This document shows positions 1 through 9,330 of a stretch of DNA of 64,000 nt, piece by piece (within the stretch, counting starts at the first letter, position 1; the number at the start of each line of letters is the position of its first letter). The DNA comes from JAXMDC01 sp046349035 (lineage in GTDB: Bacteria > Pseudomonadota > Alphaproteobacteria > Rhizobiales > Kaistiaceae), in NCBI GenBank assembly GCA_046349035.1, contig JAXMDC010000003.1, positions 558,001 to 622,000 on the forward strand, read 5' to 3'. The notes under the pieces were generated by a model. The model searched no databases. It was given only the letters and a program-made list of their open reading frames with translations, and had not been told where the DNA came from. Made by a program: the position numbers and the translations under genes.

Positions 1-1347
1 GACACACCGGGCCACGCCGCGTTCACGGCGATGCGGGCGCGCGGCGCCAAGGTCACCGACATCGTCATCTTGGTGGTGGCAGCAGACGACGGCGTGATGC
101 CGCAGACGATCGAAGCCATTCACCACGCCAAGGCGGCGCAGGTGCCGATCATTGTGGCGATCAACAAGATCGACAAGCCGGACGGCGACCCGATGCGGGT
201 GCGCACCGAACTGCTGCAGCACGAAGTGTTCGTCGAAACGATGGGCGGCGAAGTCCTCGACGTCGAAGTGTCGGCGGTCAAAGGCACCAATCTCAGCAAA
301 TTGCTCGATACCATCCTGCTGCAGGCCGAGGTTCTGGAGATCAAGGCGAATCCCAACCGGCCGGCGGAAGGAACCGTCATCGAAGCCAAGCTCGACCGCG
401 GGCGCGGCGTGGTGGCGACGGTGCTGGTGCAAAAGGGCACGCTGCGGATCGGAGACATTGTCGTGGCGGGCGCCGAATGGGGCCGGGTGCGCGCGCTGAT
501 CGACGACCGCGGCGACAATGTCAGCGAGGCGCTGCCGGCGATGCCGGTCGCCCTGCTCGGCTTTCAGGGCGCCCCTGAGGCGGGCGACCGCGTGGCGGTC
601 GTGGACAGCGAGGCAAGAGCCCGCGAAATCGCCGGCTACCGTGATCGACTGAAGCGCGACAAAGCGCAGGCGAGACTGACCGGCGCCCGCGGCTCGCTCG
701 AGCAGATGATGAACCAGCTCCAGGCGAGCGGGCAGAAGATATTCCCGCTCGTCATTAAGGGCGACGTGCAAGGATCGGTCGAAGCGATCGAGGGGGCCCT
801 GACCGCGCTTTCCACCAACGAAGTGGCGACGCGGATCATCCATGCCGGGGTCGGCGGCATCACCGAGTCGGACATCGCTCTTGCCGAGGCATCGAGCGCT
901 GCGGTGATCGGCTTCAACGTCCGCGCGAATGCACAGGCGCGCGCCGAGGCGGCCACGCAGGGCATCGAGATCCGCTACTACAACATCATCTACAACCTCG
1001 TCGACGACGTGAAAGCGGCGATGTCGGGACTGCTCAGTCCCGAGCGTCGCGAGACGATGCTTGGCAACGCGCAAATACTGGAGATCTTCAACATCTCCAA
1101 GGTCGGGAAGGTGGCGGGCTGCCGTGTCACCGACGGTACGGTGGAGCGCGGCGCGCATGTCCGCCTCATCCGCGACAACGTCGTAATCCATGAAGGCAAG
1201 CTGTCGACGCTGAAGCGCTTCAAGGACGAAGTGCGCGAGGTGCCTGCCGGGCAGGAGTGCGGGATGGCCTTCGAGAAGTACGAGGACATGCGCGCCGGCG
1301 ATGTCATCGAATGCTACCGCGTCGAGGAAGTGGCGCGTACGCTCTGA
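1..1347 (+). CDS. infB: Translation initiation factor IF-2, 5'-truncated by the window edge
   Basis: IF-2 is the GTPase that places initiator tRNA on the 30S subunit and promotes subunit joining. The open frame runs from base 1 and begins inside the G domain at the G3 motif DTPGH; the G4 motif NKID follows about 55 residues in. Domain II and the C-terminal domain that binds fMet-tRNA follow. The N-terminal domain and the G1/P-loop lie upstream of the window. The stop at 1345-1347 is followed after 26 bases by rbfA, the usual infB-rbfA-truB order. Identification is secure; only the start is missing. Confidence 0.97.
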   Translation, partial: DTPGHAAFTAMRARGAKVTDIVILVVAADDGVMPQTIEAIHHAKAAQVPIIVAINKIDKPDGDPMRVRTELLQHEVFVETMGGEVLDVEVSAVKGTNLSKLLDTILLQAEVLEIKANPNRPAEGTVIEAKLDRGRGVVATVLVQKGTLRIGDIVVAGAEWGRVRALIDDRGDNVSEALPAMPVALLGFQGAPEAGDRVAVVDSEARAREIAGYRDRLKRDKAQARLTGARGSLEQMMNQLQASGQKIFPLVIKGDVQGSVEAIEGALTALSTNEVATRIIHAGVGGITESDIALAEASSAAVIGFNVRANAQARAEAATQGIEIRYYNIIYNLVDDVKAAMSGLLSPERRETMLGNAQILEIFNISKVGKVAGCRVTDGTVERGAHVRLIRDNVVIHEGKLSTLKRFKDEVREVPAGQECGMAFEKYEDMRAGDVIECYRVEEVARTL

Positions 1348-1373
1348 CCGACGAAACACGCCAGGTGTAGCTC

Positions 1374-1778
1374 ATGCGTTCCTCGCCGGCCCCCTCCCCC
1401 CGCGGCCTCCGCGTGGGGGAGATGATCCGTCACGCGCTCGCCGAGACGCTGATGCGCGGGGAGATTCACGATCCCGTCTTCGACGGCGTGCTGGTGACGG
1501 TGGCCGAGGTCAAGATGTCGCCCGACCTCAAGCTCGCTACCGCTTATGTGGCGCCGCTTGCCGGCAAGGACGCCGATGCGATCCTGGAGGCATTCGAGCG
1601 CAATCGTCGCTTCCTTAGAGGCGTGATCGCCAAGCGGGTTAACCTGCGCTACGCTCCCGACCTCCGCTTCCGGCTCGATGAGTCCTTCGCCGAGGGCGAG
1701 AGGATCGATGCCCTGCTCCGGCAACCCGCCGTGCGGCGCGATCTGAAGCGGGACGAAGACGCGGAAGACGGTCAGTGA
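1374..1778 (+). CDS. rbfA: 30S ribosome-binding factor A
   Basis: RbfA is a small KH-fold protein that binds immature 30S subunits and helps mature the 5' end of 16S rRNA. The 134-residue product has the family core: an early RVGEMIRHALAETL helix, a VAEVKMSPDLKLATAYV strand, and an RFLRGVIAKRVNLRYAPDLRF segment. The C-terminal tail is charged. The stop overlaps the truB GTG start by four bases (GTGA), so the two genes are probably translationally coupled. Confidence 0.95.
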   Translation: MRSSPAPSPRGLRVGEMIRHALAETLMRGEIHDPVFDGVLVTVAEVKMSPDLKLATAYVAPLAGKDADAILEAFERNRRFLRGVIAKRVNLRYAPDLRFRLDESFAEGERIDALLRQPAVRRDLKRDEDAEDGQ

Positions 1779-2683
1779 GCCGCAAGAAGAAGGGACGGCC
1801 GGTCTCCGGCTGGCTGGCGCTCGACAAGCCAACCGGCATCACCTCGACGCGGGCGCTCGCCATCGTCAAGCGCCTGTTCGACGCCGAGAAGGCCGGCCAC
1901 GCCGGTACACTCGACCCGTTGGCGTCGGGCATCCTGCCGATCGCGCTCGGCGAGGCGACCAAGACAGTCCCCTACGTCATGGATGGCCGCAAGCGGTACC
2001 GGTTCGCGGTGCGGTGGGGCGCGGAAACAGAGACCGACGATAGCGAAGGGGCGGTCACCGCGACTTCGCCGTTGCGACCCTCGCGGGCGGCGATCGAGGC
2101 GATGCTGCCACGCTTCACGGGGCTGATCGCGCAAGTGCCGCCGCGCTTCTCGGCGATCCTGATCGACGGCCAGCGCGCCTACGACCTCGCCCGAGATGGC
2201 GAGGCGGTCGACCTCGAGCCTCGCGCCGCCGAGATCGCCAGCTTCGAAGTGGTGGCGATGCCAGACGCCGACACCACGGTTTTCCAAGCGGAATGCGGCA
2301 AGGGAACCTATGTGCGCGCCCTCGCCCGCGACCTCGGCCGTGCTCTTGGAACCTACGGGCACGTTATCGAGCTCAGACGCCTTGCCGTTGGCGGCTTCAC
2401 CGAATTGGCCGCGGTCGACCTCGACACCCTCCGAGCACGGGCGGCGGCCGGACGGGAAGCCCTGGATGCGACACTGGCCGCGCCGGAAGTGGCGCTGACC
2501 GCGCTGACCGCGGTTGCCGTCAACGCCAGCGAGGCGGCTCGGCTGGTGCGTGGACAATCGGTCCTCTTGCGGCGAGGCGATCCCCCACCGCCGGGCTCGG
2601 CCTATGCCATGTCGGCAGGCCGGCTCGTTGCCCTTGGCGACATCGCCGCCGGGGAGTTCCAGCCGAGGCGCGTTTTCCGTTAA
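1775..2683 (+). CDS. truB: tRNA pseudouridine(55) synthase
   Basis: TruB makes pseudouridine 55 in the T-loop of tRNAs. The 302-residue protein carries the catalytic motif GHAGTLDPLASG (Asp about residue 47), then the KRYRF segment and YDLARDGE. The C-terminal part resembles a PUA-like region. The GTG start lies in a GTGA overlap with rbfA. After the gene there are 258 bases before rpsO with no other gene that I can support; they probably hold the rpsO promoter. Confidence 0.95.
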   Translation: MSRKKKGRPVSGWLALDKPTGITSTRALAIVKRLFDAEKAGHAGTLDPLASGILPIALGEATKTVPYVMDGRKRYRFAVRWGAETETDDSEGAVTATSPLRPSRAAIEAMLPRFTGLIAQVPPRFSAILIDGQRAYDLARDGEAVDLEPRAAEIASFEVVAMPDADTTVFQAECGKGTYVRALARDLGRALGTYGHVIELRRLAVGGFTELAAVDLDTLRARAAAGREALDATLAAPEVALTALTAVAVNASEAARLVRGQSVLLRRGDPPPPGSAYAMSAGRLVALGDIAAGEFQPRRVFR

Positions 2684-2941
2684 CTTCTCCTACTGTCGGA
2701 AGTTGTGGCCCGCATCGATTCTTGTGGAAATCCTATACGGGTTTCGCCATAGTGCGCCCACTTCGCAACCCCATGGGACGCGAAGGGCCGGCTAGAGTGA
2801 CCATGCTGGACGACATCCCGGCATAGGCCGAAAGCCGACCTCAAACCACCAGACATCGTCAGGTACGCTCGCCGAAAGGCGGATGCATACCCGGTGTCAG
2901 CGCAACGCCGGGACGCCGGCACAATCGGAGAAGGACCGTCG

Positions 2942-3211
2942 ATGTCGATTGCTGCGTCGCGTAAGCAGGAACTGATCAAGGACTTCGCAACCTCCGCCAA
3001 CGATACCGGCTCGCCGGAAGTTCAGGTGGCGGTGTTGTCCGAGCGGATTGCCAACCTGACCGAGCACTTCAAGACCCACGTCAAGGACAACCATTCGCGG
3101 CGTGGGCTGCTCAAGCTGGTCAGCCAGCGGCGAAGCCTGCTCGATTATCTGCAGAAGACCGATGAGGCGCGCTATCGCGCCCTGATCGATCGCCTCGGGC
3201 TGCGGCGCTGA
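2942..3211 (+). CDS. rpsO: 30S ribosomal protein S15
   Basis: S15 is a primary 16S rRNA-binding protein of the 30S platform. From the ATG at 2942 the product is 89 residues, the standard length, starting MSIAASRKQELI and containing the conserved TGSPEVQVA and KDNHSRRGLL segments. A longer upstream frame exists, but this start has a purine-rich ribosome-binding site (GGAGAAGGACC, about 2927-2937) and matches the family. It precedes pnp, as in most proteobacteria. Confidence 0.97.
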   Translation: MSIAASRKQELIKDFATSANDTGSPEVQVAVLSERIANLTEHFKTHVKDNHSRRGLLKLVSQRRSLLDYLQKTDEARYRALIDRLGLRR

Positions 3212-3290
3212 GGCTCGTTGCGTTGGCGGCAAGGGGCCGCCGACGCTTTTTCCGTGGCCGAACTGGTGGGCCATGGCAGGATCGCTGGAC

Positions 3291-3321
3291 GCTTTCCCGC
3301 CGCCTTTTCGGCGTCGAAAGC
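3291..3321 (+). other. Hairpin in the rpsO-pnp intergenic region
   Basis: GCTTTC at 3291-3296 pairs with GAAAGC at 3316-3321, with an inner GCCG/CGGC stem. No T-run follows, so it is not a classical terminator. In E. coli a hairpin at the equivalent place is the RNase III site through which PNPase controls its own mRNA. Function here is inferred from position only. Confidence 0.4.
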
Positions 3322-3381
3322 ATCTCGCCGTCTTGCCCATGGCTTTCCTGCGGTCGGCCCTGACCATCGAAAGGAATTGCC

Positions 3382-5526
3382 ATGTTTCAAACCCATCGCG
3401 TCGAAATCGACTGGGGCGGCCGCCGGCTTGCCTTGGAAACCGGCCGCATGGCTCGCCAAGCGGACGGTGCCGTCCTCGCCTCGCTCGGCGAGACCACCGT
3501 GCTGGCGACCGTGGTCGCCGCCAAAGAGCCGAAGCCAGGCGCCGACTTCTTTCCGCTGACTGTCAACTATCAGGAGAAGGCATTCGCCGCCGGCAAGATT
3601 CCCGGAGGCTATTTCAAGCGTGAGGGGAGGCCGACCGAAGCCGAAACGTTGATTTCGCGCTTGATCGACCGTCCGATCCGACCGCTCTTCCCGCCGGCGT
3701 TTAGATGCGAGACCCAGGTTATCGTCACGGTCCTTTCGCACGACCTCGAGAACGACCCCGACATCGTCGCCATGGTCGCCTCGTCGGCGGCGCTGACCCT
3801 CTCCGGTGTGCCGTTCATGGGCCCGGTCGGGGCAGCTCGTGTCGGCTACATCGCCGGCAAGTACGTGCTTAACCCGCAGATCGACGAAAGGCCGGAGTCG
3901 AAGCTCGACCTCGTTGTCGCCGGCACCAGCGACGCGGTGCTGATGGTCGAGTCCGAGGCGCAGGAGCTCGACGAGGACGTCATGCTCGGCGCGGTTATGT
4001 TCGGCCACCGCTCGTTCCAGGCGGTGATCGACGCCATCATTCGTCTCGCCGAGAAGGCGGCCCGCGAGCCGCGCGAATTGCCGGCGGACGAGCAGTCGGC
4101 ACATTACGACAAGGTCAGTGCCGTGGCTGCTGCCGATCTGCGCGCCGCCTATGCGATCAAGGGCAAAGCGGAGCGCCACGACGCGATCGGCGCGGTAAAG
4201 GCCAAGGTTCTGGCGGCATTCCCTGACGACGCCGAGGGCGGCCTCAGTCCGCAGGCCGTCGGTAGCCTTTTCAAGGATGTCGAGAAGGAGATCGTCCGCG
4301 GCAACATCCTCGACAAGGGCATCCGCATCGACGGTCGCGATCTCGAGACCGTCAGGCCGATCGTCGCCGAGGTCGGCGTGCTGCCGCGCACGCACGGATC
4401 AGCGCTGTTCACGCGCGGCGAGACGCAGGCTCTGGTGGTCGCGACGCTCGGCACCGGTGACGACGAGCAATTCGTCGACGCGCTGGAGGGCACGTTCAAG
4501 CAGACCTTCATGCTGCACTACAATTTCCCGCCCTACTCGGTCGGCGAGACCGGCCGGCTCGGTTCGCCGGGACGCCGCGAGATCGGCCACGGCAAGCTCG
4601 CCTGGCGGGCTGTGCACCCGCTGCTGCCCCAGCACCATGATTTCCCCTACACGATCCGCTTGGTCTCGGAGATCACTGAATCGAACGGCTCGTCGTCGAT
4701 GGCGACCGTGTGCGGCTCGTCTCTGGCGATGATGGACGCCGGCGTACCGCTCAAGCGCCCGGTGGCCGGCATCGCCATGGGCCTCATCAAGGAGGGTGAC
4801 CGCTTTGCGGTCATTTCCGACATTCTTGGCGACGAGGACCACCTCGGCGACATGGACTTCAAGGTCGCCGGCACCGAAACCGGCGTCACCTCGCTGCAAA
4901 TGGACATCAAGATCCAGGGCATCACCGAGGAAATCATGAAGGTCGCCCTCGCCCAAGCGAAGCGCGGCCGCATCCACATCCTCGGCGAAATGGGCAAAGC
5001 GCTGACGGCGGCGCGGCCGACGCTCGGCGAGCACGCGCCGCGAATCGAGGTCATCCACATCCCAACCGACAAGATCCGCGAGGTCATCGGCTCGGGCGGC
5101 AAGGTCATCCGCGAGATCGTCGAGAAAACCGGCGCCAAGATCGACATTGCCGACGACGGTACCGTGAAGGTTGCTTCGGCCGACGGTAAGGCGATTACGG
5201 CCGCCATCAACTGGATCAAGTCGATCGCGGCCGAGCCGGAAGTCGGAGTCATCTATCAGGGCACCGTGGTGAAGGTCGTCGACTTCGGCGCTTTCGTGAA
5301 CTTCTTCGGCGCCCGCGACGGCCTCGTCCATGTCTCGCAAATGGCGCAGGCTCGCGTTGCGAAGCCTTCCGACGTGGTCAAGGAAGGCGACAAGGTGTGG
5401 GTAAAGCTCCTCGGCTTCGACGAGCGCGGCAAGGTGCGCCTGGCCATGAAGGGCGTCGATCAGAAGACCGGCGCTGAGTTGCCAGCGCCCGAAAAAGCGC
5501 CGCGTGAGGAAGCCGCTGCCGGCTAG
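3382..5526 (+). CDS. pnp: Polynucleotide phosphorylase
   Basis: PNPase is the phosphorolytic 3'-5' exoribonuclease of the degradosome. The 714-residue protein has two RNase PH-like domains, with RPIRPLFP in the first and FNFPPYSVGETGR-type and GRREIGHG segments in the second. A KH domain follows (IREVIGSGGKVIREI, about residues 568-582), then an S1 domain (YQGTVVKVVDFGAFVNF, about 624-640). The start is the ATG at 3382 with AAGGAA just upstream. The gene ends 26 bases before a strong terminator. Confidence 0.98.
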   Translation: MFQTHRVEIDWGGRRLALETGRMARQADGAVLASLGETTVLATVVAAKEPKPGADFFPLTVNYQEKAFAAGKIPGGYFKREGRPTEAETLISRLIDRPIRPLFPPAFRCETQVIVTVLSHDLENDPDIVAMVASSAALTLSGVPFMGPVGAARVGYIAGKYVLNPQIDERPESKLDLVVAGTSDAVLMVESEAQELDEDVMLGAVMFGHRSFQAVIDAIIRLAEKAAREPRELPADEQSAHYDKVSAVAAADLRAAYAIKGKAERHDAIGAVKAKVLAAFPDDAEGGLSPQAVGSLFKDVEKEIVRGNILDKGIRIDGRDLETVRPIVAEVGVLPRTHGSALFTRGETQALVVATLGTGDDEQFVDALEGTFKQTFMLHYNFPPYSVGETGRLGSPGRREIGHGKLAWRAVHPLLPQHHDFPYTIRLVSEITESNGSSSMATVCGSSLAMMDAGVPLKRPVAGIAMGLIKEGDRFAVISDILGDEDHLGDMDFKVAGTETGVTSLQMDIKIQGITEEIMKVALAQAKRGRIHILGEMGKALTAARPTLGEHAPRIEVIHIPTDKIREVIGSGGKVIREIVEKTGAKIDIADDGTVKVASADGKAITAAINWIKSIAAEPEVGVIYQGTVVKVVDFGAFVNFFGARDGLVHVSQMAQARVAKPSDVVKEGDKVWVKLLGFDERGKVRLAMKGVDQKTGAELPAPEKAPREEAAAG

Positions 5527-5552
5527 GAGCGGCACCCTGGGATGGTAAGAAG

Positions 5553-5578
5553 CGCCCCGGCATTGCCCGGGGCGTTTT
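5553..5578 (+). terminator. Rho-independent terminator of the infB-pnp block
   Basis: CGCCCCGG at 5553-5560 pairs perfectly with CCGGGGCG at 5567-5574 across a six-base loop, followed by TTTT. It lies just past the pnp stop and before the convergent receiver-domain gene. Confidence 0.85.
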
Positions 5579-5590
5579 GCATTGCGGATA

Positions 5591-6070
5591 CTAAGAGCCG
5601 ATGACCGGCACCGGCGGCGGATCGGCGCTGCCTTGGCGTATGCGGGGGCCAAAATAGTCGCCGTCCCGGACGAACTCCCTCGGCTGAAAGAGGATTGAGG
5701 CGACCCGCTTATGCAGGGCCGCTGCCGAAACCGGCTTGCACAGGACTTCGTGAACCCCGGCAGCCCGGGCCGACAGAACCCGGTGGCGTTCGGTATGGGC
5801 AGTGATGAGTATGATCGGCACGTAAGCTTGGGGATGGTCCGGGCGGCGAATTCGTCGCACCATTTCCAACCCGTCCATTCCGGGCATTTGCCAGTCAACC
5901 AGAACGATATCGGGAGTCGTCTTTTCCAGTTCGACAAGCCCGGACACGCCATCTTCAGCCTCATAGAGGCTACGGGCACCGAACCCGCGCAGAATCGTCC
6001 GGAGGATCCCGCGCATAAAGGCGCTATCCTCGATGATCAGGAACGACAATTGGCTGAAGTCGATGTTCAT
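5591..6070 (-). CDS. Single-receiver-domain response regulator
   Basis: A CheY-like receiver of about 159 residues. It has the acidic pair in IIEDSAF, the phosphoacceptor Asp in LVDWQMPGMDG, the conserved Thr in ILITAHT, and the Lys in LCKPVSA. No output domain follows. The short tail includes a DYFGPRIR segment of the type seen in alphaproteobacterial stand-alone receivers. I chose the ATG at 6070 over the TTG at 6079. No histidine kinase is adjacent, so its partner and output are unknown. It is divergent from hemA. Confidence 0.85.
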   Translation of the reverse strand: MNIDFSQLSFLIIEDSAFMRGILRTILRGFGARSLYEAEDGVSGLVELEKTTPDIVLVDWQMPGMDGLEMVRRIRRPDHPQAYVPIILITAHTERHRVLSARAAGVHEVLCKPVSAAALHKRVASILFQPREFVRDGDYFGPRIRQGSADPPPVPVIGS

Positions 6071-6193
6071 GGCACGCAACTCTCAGGCGAGAGGCTGAGC
6101 CCGCAACCGTGAAGGGTCTCTGAATCGCCGAGGTCGCAACGTCGGTGGAATGAACGAAGAATTGCCGAGGTGCCGAAACTTTGGCGTGTTCAG

Positions 6194-6207
6194 GTGACGT
6201 ACATCAA
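6194..6207 (+). promoter_or_regulatory. FNR/FixK-like box upstream of hemA
   Basis: GTGAC-N4-ATCAA matches 8 of 10 positions of the TTGAT-N4-ATCAA consensus. It sits about 140 bases before the hemA start in the region divergent from the receiver gene. FnrL/FixK control of hemA is known in some alphaproteobacteria; binding here is not shown. Confidence 0.4.
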
Positions 6208-6343
6208 GGTGGCAATATCAATGCCGTGACCTGCTGCGCGGCGGTGCGTCGCAGGCGCCGGCTGCCGGAAACGGCCGTTGCCATGGACTTTGAGAGCGCC
6301 AGCAATTAATTTGCCCGGCTAGGGCGGGGACAAGGCTGAATCA

Positions 6344-7636
6344 ATGAATTATCAAGCGATTTTTGCCGACGCGATCGCCGCTCTCCACGCCGAAAAACGC
6401 TACCGCGTGTTTGCCGATCTGGAGCGCATTGCCGGCCGCTTCCCGCACGCGATCTGGCATTCCGACAAGGGTAAGCGCGAGATCGTCGTCTGGTGTTCCA
6501 ACGATTATCTGGGGATGGGGCAACATCCTAAAGTCGTCGCCGCGATGATCGAGGCCGCCCAGAAGATGGGCGCCGGCGCCGGCGGTACCCGAAACATTTC
6601 CGGCACGAATCACCCGCTGGTCGAGCTTGAGGCCGAACTCGCCGACCTGCACCGCAAAGATTCCGCTCTGGTCTTCACATCCGGTTTCGTTTCCAACGAG
6701 GCGGCGATATCGACGGTGGCTAAGTTGCTGCCGGACTGCGTCATCCTCTCCGACGAACTCAACCACGCCTCGATGATCGAGGGGGTTCGTCGCTCGGGGG
6801 CCCAGAAGAGAATCTTCCGCCACAACGATGTCGAGCACCTCGAAGACCTCCTCAAGCAGGCAGGCGAGACCCGGCCGAAGCTGATCGTCTTCGAATCGGT
6901 CTACTCGATGGACGGCGACGTGGCCCCCATCGCCCGGATCGCCGACCTCGCCGAGCGGTACGGCGCGCTCACCTATATCGACGAAGTGCATGCCGTCGGA
7001 ATGTACGGTCCGCGCGGCGGCGGCATCGCCGAGCGCGATGGCGTCATGCACCGTATCGACATCATCGAAGGCACGCTGGCCAAGGCGTACGGTGTGCTCG
7101 GCGGCTATGTCGCCGGCAGCCGACCGATCGTCGACGCGATCCGTTCCTACGCGCCGGGTTTCATTTTCACGACCGCGCTGCCGCCCGGCCTAGCCGCAGC
7201 GGCGACGGCGTCGATCCGTCATCTGAAGGAGTCGGCGGACGAGCGTTTTGCGCATCAGCGCGCCGCCAACCACACCAAGGCGGCCCTGATCAGCGCCGGG
7301 CTGCCGGTCATGGATTCCGCCACGCATATCGTGCCGGTACTGGTCGGGGATCCCGATCTTTGCCGGAAGGCGAGCCAGATGCTGCTCGACGAGCATGGCA
7401 TCTACATCCAGCCGATCAACTACCCGACGGTTCCTCGTGGGACGGAGCGGCTGCGCATCACGCCGACGCCCTTCCACGACGACGCGTTGATTGGGCGCTT
7501 GCGGACCGCACTCGACGAGGTGTGGCGCCACCTCAATCTGCCGCGGCGGACCGACGAAGCGGGAGCCGCTCTCACGCAGCGGCAGGCGGCGGCAGGCAAT
7601 ACCGAAATCGCCGTCTTTCCGCCGGCTGGCGGCTAG
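6344..7636 (+). CDS. hemA: 5-aminolevulinate synthase
   Basis: This PLP enzyme condenses glycine and succinyl-CoA to 5-aminolevulinate, the first step of tetrapyrrole synthesis by the C4 (Shemin) route of alphaproteobacteria. The 430-residue protein shows the glycine-rich GAGGTRNISGT, the DEVHAVGMYGPRGGG segment, and the Schiff-base lysine in TLAKAYGVLGGY. The last 30 or so residues are a low-conservation tail. The stop lies in a CTAG palindrome shared with the convergent aminotransferase stop. An FNR-like box lies upstream. Confidence 0.97.
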   Translation: MNYQAIFADAIAALHAEKRYRVFADLERIAGRFPHAIWHSDKGKREIVVWCSNDYLGMGQHPKVVAAMIEAAQKMGAGAGGTRNISGTNHPLVELEAELADLHRKDSALVFTSGFVSNEAAISTVAKLLPDCVILSDELNHASMIEGVRRSGAQKRIFRHNDVEHLEDLLKQAGETRPKLIVFESVYSMDGDVAPIARIADLAERYGALTYIDEVHAVGMYGPRGGGIAERDGVMHRIDIIEGTLAKAYGVLGGYVAGSRPIVDAIRSYAPGFIFTTALPPGLAAAATASIRHLKESADERFAHQRAANHTKAALISAGLPVMDSATHIVPVLVGDPDLCRKASQMLLDEHGIYIQPINYPTVPRGTERLRITPTPFHDDALIGRLRTALDEVWRHLNLPRRTDEAGAALTQRQAAAGNTEIAVFPPAGG

Positions 7637-8817
7637 CCGGTTCCAACTGAAGTCAGCGCCGGCGCAAGGCGGCGCATAGCCTCTTCAAGAACGGGGGCGC
7701 TTCTGAGAAAACAGAGGCGCAGAAAGCCCTTACCGGCCTCGCCGAAGGCGGTGCCGGGGGCGAGGCCGACATTTGCCTCGTCGACCAGCCGGAGCGCCAG
7801 GCTTCGCGTGTCGCTCGCGCGGTCTACGCCGAAGAACAAGTAGAAAGCGCCATCGGGTGGCTGGACGCGAAGCCCGCCGATCCGCCCCAGAGCGGAGGCG
7901 ACAATTTCGCGACCTGCCGTCGCGCGGCTCACCTGCTCGCGAATGAAGGTTTCGCCTTCGCGCAGCGCCGCGATAGAAGCGCGCTGCATGAAGGCGGCGA
8001 CACCCGAGGTCGAGTATTGAATCAGGTTCTCAACGATCCGCCCGAGTGCGACCGGCGCCGCCAGCCAACCGATCCGCCAGCCCGTCATGGCCCAGTTCTT
8101 GGAGAACGTGTTGACGAAGAGGATCGGGTCGTCCGGCGCGGCGATGTCGTGGAACGAGGGCGCGCGCGGCCCTCTGTAGTAGAAGCGCTGATAGACCTCG
8201 TCGACGATCAGCCAGAGGCCGCGGCGACGCGCGAACGCCAGGATCGCGGCGATCTCCTCCGCTGACGCGGTCCAGCCGGTCGGGTTGGCCGGGCTGTTGA
8301 TGAAGATTGCGCGGCAGCGGGGCGTCGCCGCGGCGAACAGCCGGTCGAGATCGAGCTGCCAGCCAGCGTTGCCAAGGTGCATTGGGACCGTCACGGTTCC
8401 GGCTCCGGATATCCCCAACGCGGCGGCGATGTTGGGCCAGGCGGGTGCCGGCACCAGCACCTCGTCGCCGGGCCCGGCGACCAGGCGGACGGCGATCTGA
8501 ATTGCCTGCATGCCGGAACCAGTGACGAAGAAGCGTTCCGCATCGAAGGGGCGGCCATAGGCGGCTTCATGCCAGCGGGCCAGTTCCTGGCGAAGCTCGG
8601 GAAGACCCCGCTGGGCGGTATAGAACGTCTCGCCGGCGGCAAGGGCGCGGTTCGCCGCATCGACGATGAAAGTCGGGGTGGGAAGGTCGCCCTCGCCAGC
8701 CCAGAGCGGAATGATCCCCGGCCGACCGCGGCCGTAGTTGAAGACCTCGACAATGCCGCTGTCGGGCGCCTCCCGGGCTTCAGGTCGGGCGAGAGCTTCG
8801 CTGACGGTGACGGCCAC
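7633..8817 (-). CDS. Class I/II pyridoxal-phosphate aminotransferase
   Basis: A fold-type I aminotransferase of about 394 residues in the aspartate-aminotransferase-like family. It has NSPANPTGW, the cofactor-binding IVDEVYQRF, and the PLP lysine in NTFSKNWAMTGWRIGW; the C-terminal substrate Arg lies in FLRLCF. The substrate cannot be assigned. I prefer the GTG at 8817, which has GAGGA upstream, over the GTG at 8847, which has no visible ribosome-binding site. It is convergent with hemA with overlapping stops. Confidence 0.88.
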   Translation of the reverse strand: MAVTVSEALARPEAREAPDSGIVEVFNYGRGRPGIIPLWAGEGDLPTPTFIVDAANRALAAGETFYTAQRGLPELRQELARWHEAAYGRPFDAERFFVTGSGMQAIQIAVRLVAGPGDEVLVPAPAWPNIAAALGISGAGTVTVPMHLGNAGWQLDLDRLFAAATPRCRAIFINSPANPTGWTASAEEIAAILAFARRRGLWLIVDEVYQRFYYRGPRAPSFHDIAAPDDPILFVNTFSKNWAMTGWRIGWLAAPVALGRIVENLIQYSTSGVAAFMQRASIAALREGETFIREQVSRATAGREIVASALGRIGGLRVQPPDGAFYLFFGVDRASDTRSLALRLVDEANVGLAPGTAFGEAGKGFLRLCFLRSAPVLEEAMRRLAPALTSVGTG

Positions 8818-8904
8818 TTCAGTCCTCGGAGCAGATCGCCCGGACACAAAAAGTCGCCCGGCGAAAGCCGGGCGACCGATCTTAGGCCAGTGCCGAAGGC
8901 GGCG

Positions 8905-9330
8905 CTATCTGCGGGCCAGGAGGTCGCGAATCTGCCCGAGCAGCTCGACTTCCTTGGAGGGCGGCGGGGGGGCGGCCGGGGCCGGCGGGGGTGCGGCGGC
9001 AGCGCGCTTCTTCATCTGGTTCATCGCCTTGACCACCATGAACAATACCCACGCAACGATCAGGAAGTTGATCAGCAGGGTAAGGAAGTTGCCGTAGGCG
9101 ATGACCGGGCCGTTCGCCCGAGCCGCCTCCAGCGTGGCCGCGGGGGCGCCGCCCAGCTGGATGAACATGTTGGTAAAGTTGACGTTGCCGGTGAAGCGGC
9201 CGACGATCGGCATCAGGATGTCTTCAACGATCGACTTGACGAGGCCGCCGAAGGCCGCACCGATGATCACACCGATGGCCAGGTCGACCATATTGCCCTT
9301 CATGGCAAATTCTCTGAATTCCTTCAGCAT
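8905..9330 (-). CDS. mscL: Large-conductance mechanosensitive channel
   Basis: MscL is the pentameric inner-membrane valve that opens on hypo-osmotic shock. The 141-residue protein starts MLKEFREFAMKGNMVDLAIGVIIG, with the pore-lining first helix and the glycine-rich constriction. It then has the periplasmic loop, a second helix (FLTLLINFLIVAWVLFMVVKAM), and a charged C-terminal bundle preceded by a Pro/Ala stretch. Nothing suggests an operon partner. Confidence 0.96.
   Translation of the reverse strand: MLKEFREFAMKGNMVDLAIGVIIGAAFGGLVKSIVEDILMPIVGRFTGNVNFTNMFIQLGGAPAATLEAARANGPVIAYGNFLTLLINFLIVAWVLFMVVKAMNQMKKRAAAAPPPAPAAPPPPSKEVELLGQIRDLLARR

Noticed and set aside
4399..5979. 526-codon minus-strand frame opposite pnp
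   Set aside because: It is antisense to a certain gene, is rich in Arg, Asp and Leu with no recognisable domain, and runs into the real receiver gene in another frame. It is a shadow of high-GC codon usage.
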